A DNA stretch of 64,000 nt, from the NCBI RefSeq assembly GCF_900199455.1, contig NZ_FZQR01000002.1:434001-498000 (forward strand). Reading direction: 5' to 3'. This DNA is from Mesorhizobium carmichaelinearum. Its GTDB lineage: Bacteria > Pseudomonadota > Alphaproteobacteria > Rhizobiales > Rhizobiaceae. Both the position numbers and the translations under genes were made by a program. Of this stretch, positions 62,611 through 64,000 are shown piece after piece. The number at the start of each line of letters is the position of its first letter. The first letter of the stretch is position 1. The notes beneath the pieces are model-generated. The model made no database searches, was not told the DNA's origin, and saw only the letters and a list, made by a program, of their open reading frames with translations.

Positions 62611-63911
62611 ACACTGCGATCCGGCCGGAAACGCACGACGCTTCACTCTGGCATGCCGTCAGCCGCAACCGCCGCGACCGGCCTGCGCTGTACGACGAGC
62701 TCAATGTCGACCTCGCCATTGTCGGCGGCGGCTTTGCCGGTCTGTCGACCGCGCTGCACGCCGCCGGGAAAGGACTTTCCGTCGCCGTCCTCGAAGCCGA
62801 GATCATCGCCTGGGGCGCGACCGGCAGGAATGCCGGTTTCGTCGTGCCGAACTTCGCCAAGATGGACCCGGACAGCATTCTTGCGCATCTCGGTCCCGAG
62901 CGAGGCGAGAGACTGATCGATTTCGCCGCCGACAGCGCCGATCTGGTCTTCGGCCTGATCAAGCGACACGGCATTGACTGCGACGCGGTGCAGAACGGAT
63001 GGATCCAACCGGCGCATTCGCCCGCCGCGTTCGAGAAGGTCAAATCGCGCGCCGGGCAATGGGCGCGGCGCGGCCGGCCTGCCGTTACTCTGGATCGGCA
63101 GGAGGTCGAGGCGCTGACCGGCGCGCGTGGCTATGCCGGTGGCTGGATGGATCGTTCGGGCGGCGTGCTCAATCCGGTCGCCTACGCGAACGGGCTGGCC
63201 GATGCGGCGGAAAAGGCTGGCGCGAAGATCTTCGAGCGCACGCCGGTCGCCTCGGTCGATCGCATGGCCGATGGCTGGTCGCTGAAAACGCCATCGGGCT
63301 CGGTGCGTGCCGGCAAGGTGCTGATCGCCACCAACGCCTACGGCGGGTCGCTCAATCCGTTGCTGCAACGGACCTATTTTCCCCTGAGGATTTTCCAGAT
63401 CGCGACCGAGCCGCTGCCGAGCGAAATCCGCACGCGGCTGCTTCCCGGCGGGCAAGGCGTTGGCGACACCAGGCGCAATCTCTTCACCTTCCGCTTCGAT
63501 GCCGACAACCGGCTGATCAGCGGCGGCATGCATATCGTCGGCGCCGGTGCCGACACGCGCGTGCCGCAAACGATCTGGCGACGGCTCGCCAGGCATCTCG
63601 ACTTGCCTAACCTGCCGCCGCTTGCCTATGGCTGGTCGGGAATGGCGGCGGTCGAACCGGATTTCCTGCCGCACCTCCTGGATCTCGGGCCGGGGCTGAT
63701 CGCCGGCCGCGCCTGCAATGGGCGCGGCATCGCCATGACGACGGCGATGGGCAAGGTGCTGGCCGACTGGGCAGCCGGAACCGAGACACGCGATTTGCCG
63801 CTGCCGTTCGCTCCGCCGACGTCGATCCCTTTCCATGCGCTGCTGCGGCACGCGCCCAACGCGCTGCTCGGCTGGAGCATGCTGCGCGACCGACTGGACG
63901 AGACAGCATAG
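62607..63911 (+). CDS. FAD-dependent oxidoreductase, DAO/PuuB family
   Basis: A 434-residue flavoprotein of the D-amino-acid-oxidase fold. The N-terminal FAD-binding motif is LAIVGGGFAGLSTALHAA near residues 34-51, followed by GATGRNAGFVVPNF near 70, as in gamma-glutamylputrescine oxidase and related amine oxidases. The C-terminal region has YGWSGMAAVEPDFLPH near 344 and GRACNGRGIAMTTAMGK near 368. It oxidises a C-N bond of an amine or amino acid with FAD. The ATG at 62607 (MNTAIRPETHDAS) overlaps the LivM stop. It is the strongest hint that this importer carries an amine-type or N-substituted compound. Confidence 0.9.
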   Translation: MNTAIRPETHDASLWHAVSRNRRDRPALYDELNVDLAIVGGGFAGLSTALHAAGKGLSVAVLEAEIIAWGATGRNAGFVVPNFAKMDPDSILAHLGPERGERLIDFAADSADLVFGLIKRHGIDCDAVQNGWIQPAHSPAAFEKVKSRAGQWARRGRPAVTLDRQEVEALTGARGYAGGWMDRSGGVLNPVAYANGLADAAEKAGAKIFERTPVASVDRMADGWSLKTPSGSVRAGKVLIATNAYGGSLNPLLQRTYFPLRIFQIATEPLPSEIRTRLLPGGQGVGDTRRNLFTFRFDADNRLISGGMHIVGAGADTRVPQTIWRRLARHLDLPNLPPLAYGWSGMAAVEPDFLPHLLDLGPGLIAGRACNGRGIAMTTAMGKVLADWAAGTETRDLPLPFAPPTSIPFHALLRHAPNALLGWSMLRDRLDETA

Positions 63912-63932
63912 GCCGACCCAGCCGCCGTTCGA

Positions 63933-64000
63933 TCAGGCCGTCGTGCGGAGATTTTCGGACAGAACCGCGGCCGCCATGGCAATGTCCTGTTCAAGCGAAG
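63933..64000 (-). CDS. C-terminal end of an unidentified protein, cut by window edge
   Basis: Only the last 22 codons are visible on the minus strand, ending LEQDIAMAAAVLSENLRTTA before a TGA. Codon use and the alanine-rich helical character look like coding DNA and the gene would be convergent with the oxidase. The piece is too short to identify a family. Confidence 0.4.
   Translation of the reverse strand, partial: SLEQDIAMAAAVLSENLRTTA

Overview
The window is about 64 kb of GC-rich chromosomal DNA that reads like an alphaproteobacterium of the Rhizobiales, most probably Mesorhizobium or a close relative. I infer this from the codon use, the pcaDCHGB order with a divergent pcaQ, PcaQ-type operators of the kind described in Sinorhizobium, and the density of ABC importers with GntR, LacI, DeoR and LysR regulators. 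There are about 64 protein genes, almost no non-coding space (largest gap 268 bases), and I see no tRNA, rRNA, CRISPR array, insertion sequence or phage gene. It is a catabolic region: five complete ABC importers, each next to enzymes for its presumed cargo.

Layout. (1) 1-11601, minus strand: a twelve-gene carbohydrate operon (class I aldolase, PfkB kinase, CUT1-type importer, two sugar-phosphate isomerases, Gfo/Idh dehydrogenase, hydrolase, Rpe-like epimerase, ROK kinase) facing a DeoR regulator at 11764-12525. (2) 12794-15938: Gfo/Idh oxidoreductase plus esterase on the plus strand, convergent with a LacI regulator. (3) 16133-20334: an SRPBCC-quinone oxidoreductase fusion, a second SRPBCC protein and a long flotillin. 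(4) 20423-30754: a branched-chain-amino-acid-type importer whose second ATPase is fused to a Tm-1-like (UPF0261) domain, in one operon with an amidohydrolase, an alpha/beta hydrolase and a fumarylacetoacetate-hydrolase-type enzyme, facing a GntR regulator. (5) 30774-43770: the protocatechuate region, pcaDCHGB-pobA on the minus strand, pcaQ divergent, then a Liv-type importer (pcaM and partners) with a coniferyl-alcohol-dehydrogenase-type SDR and a vanillin-type aldehyde dehydrogenase. (6) 43805-53056: a sugar-acid locus (mutarotase, GntR regulator, IlvD/Edd dehydratase, SDR, AraD1-family enzyme, polyamine/PotABCD-type importer). (7) 53082-54479: a GlcD-type FAD oxidase. (8) 54693-63911: a split Liv-type import system. 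Its binding protein lies in a minus-strand operon with GntR, DUF3830, TIGR04076, aldo/keto reductase and SnoaL-like genes; its ATPases, permeases and an FAD amine/amino-acid oxidase lie on the plus strand.

How they work together. Region 5 is the best understood. Coniferyl alcohol or vanillin-type aldehydes and 4-hydroxybenzoate are converted towards protocatechuate, which PcaHG cleaves and PcaB, PcaC and PcaD carry to 3-oxoadipate. Two 51-bp inverted copies of one operator-promoter, in front of pcaD and pcaM, tie enzymes and importer to PcaQ. The other regions have clear enzyme classes but unknown substrates. The least explained are the DUF3830/TIGR04076 locus, the ABC-Tm-1 fusion operon and the twelve-gene sugar operon. 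Regulatory DNA is readable in several places: a triple TCTTTCGAAW repeat at the DeoR gene, a FadR-type TGGTCATACCA site, a TGTGATCACA palindrome, and perfect stem-loops just after three of the five binding-protein genes.
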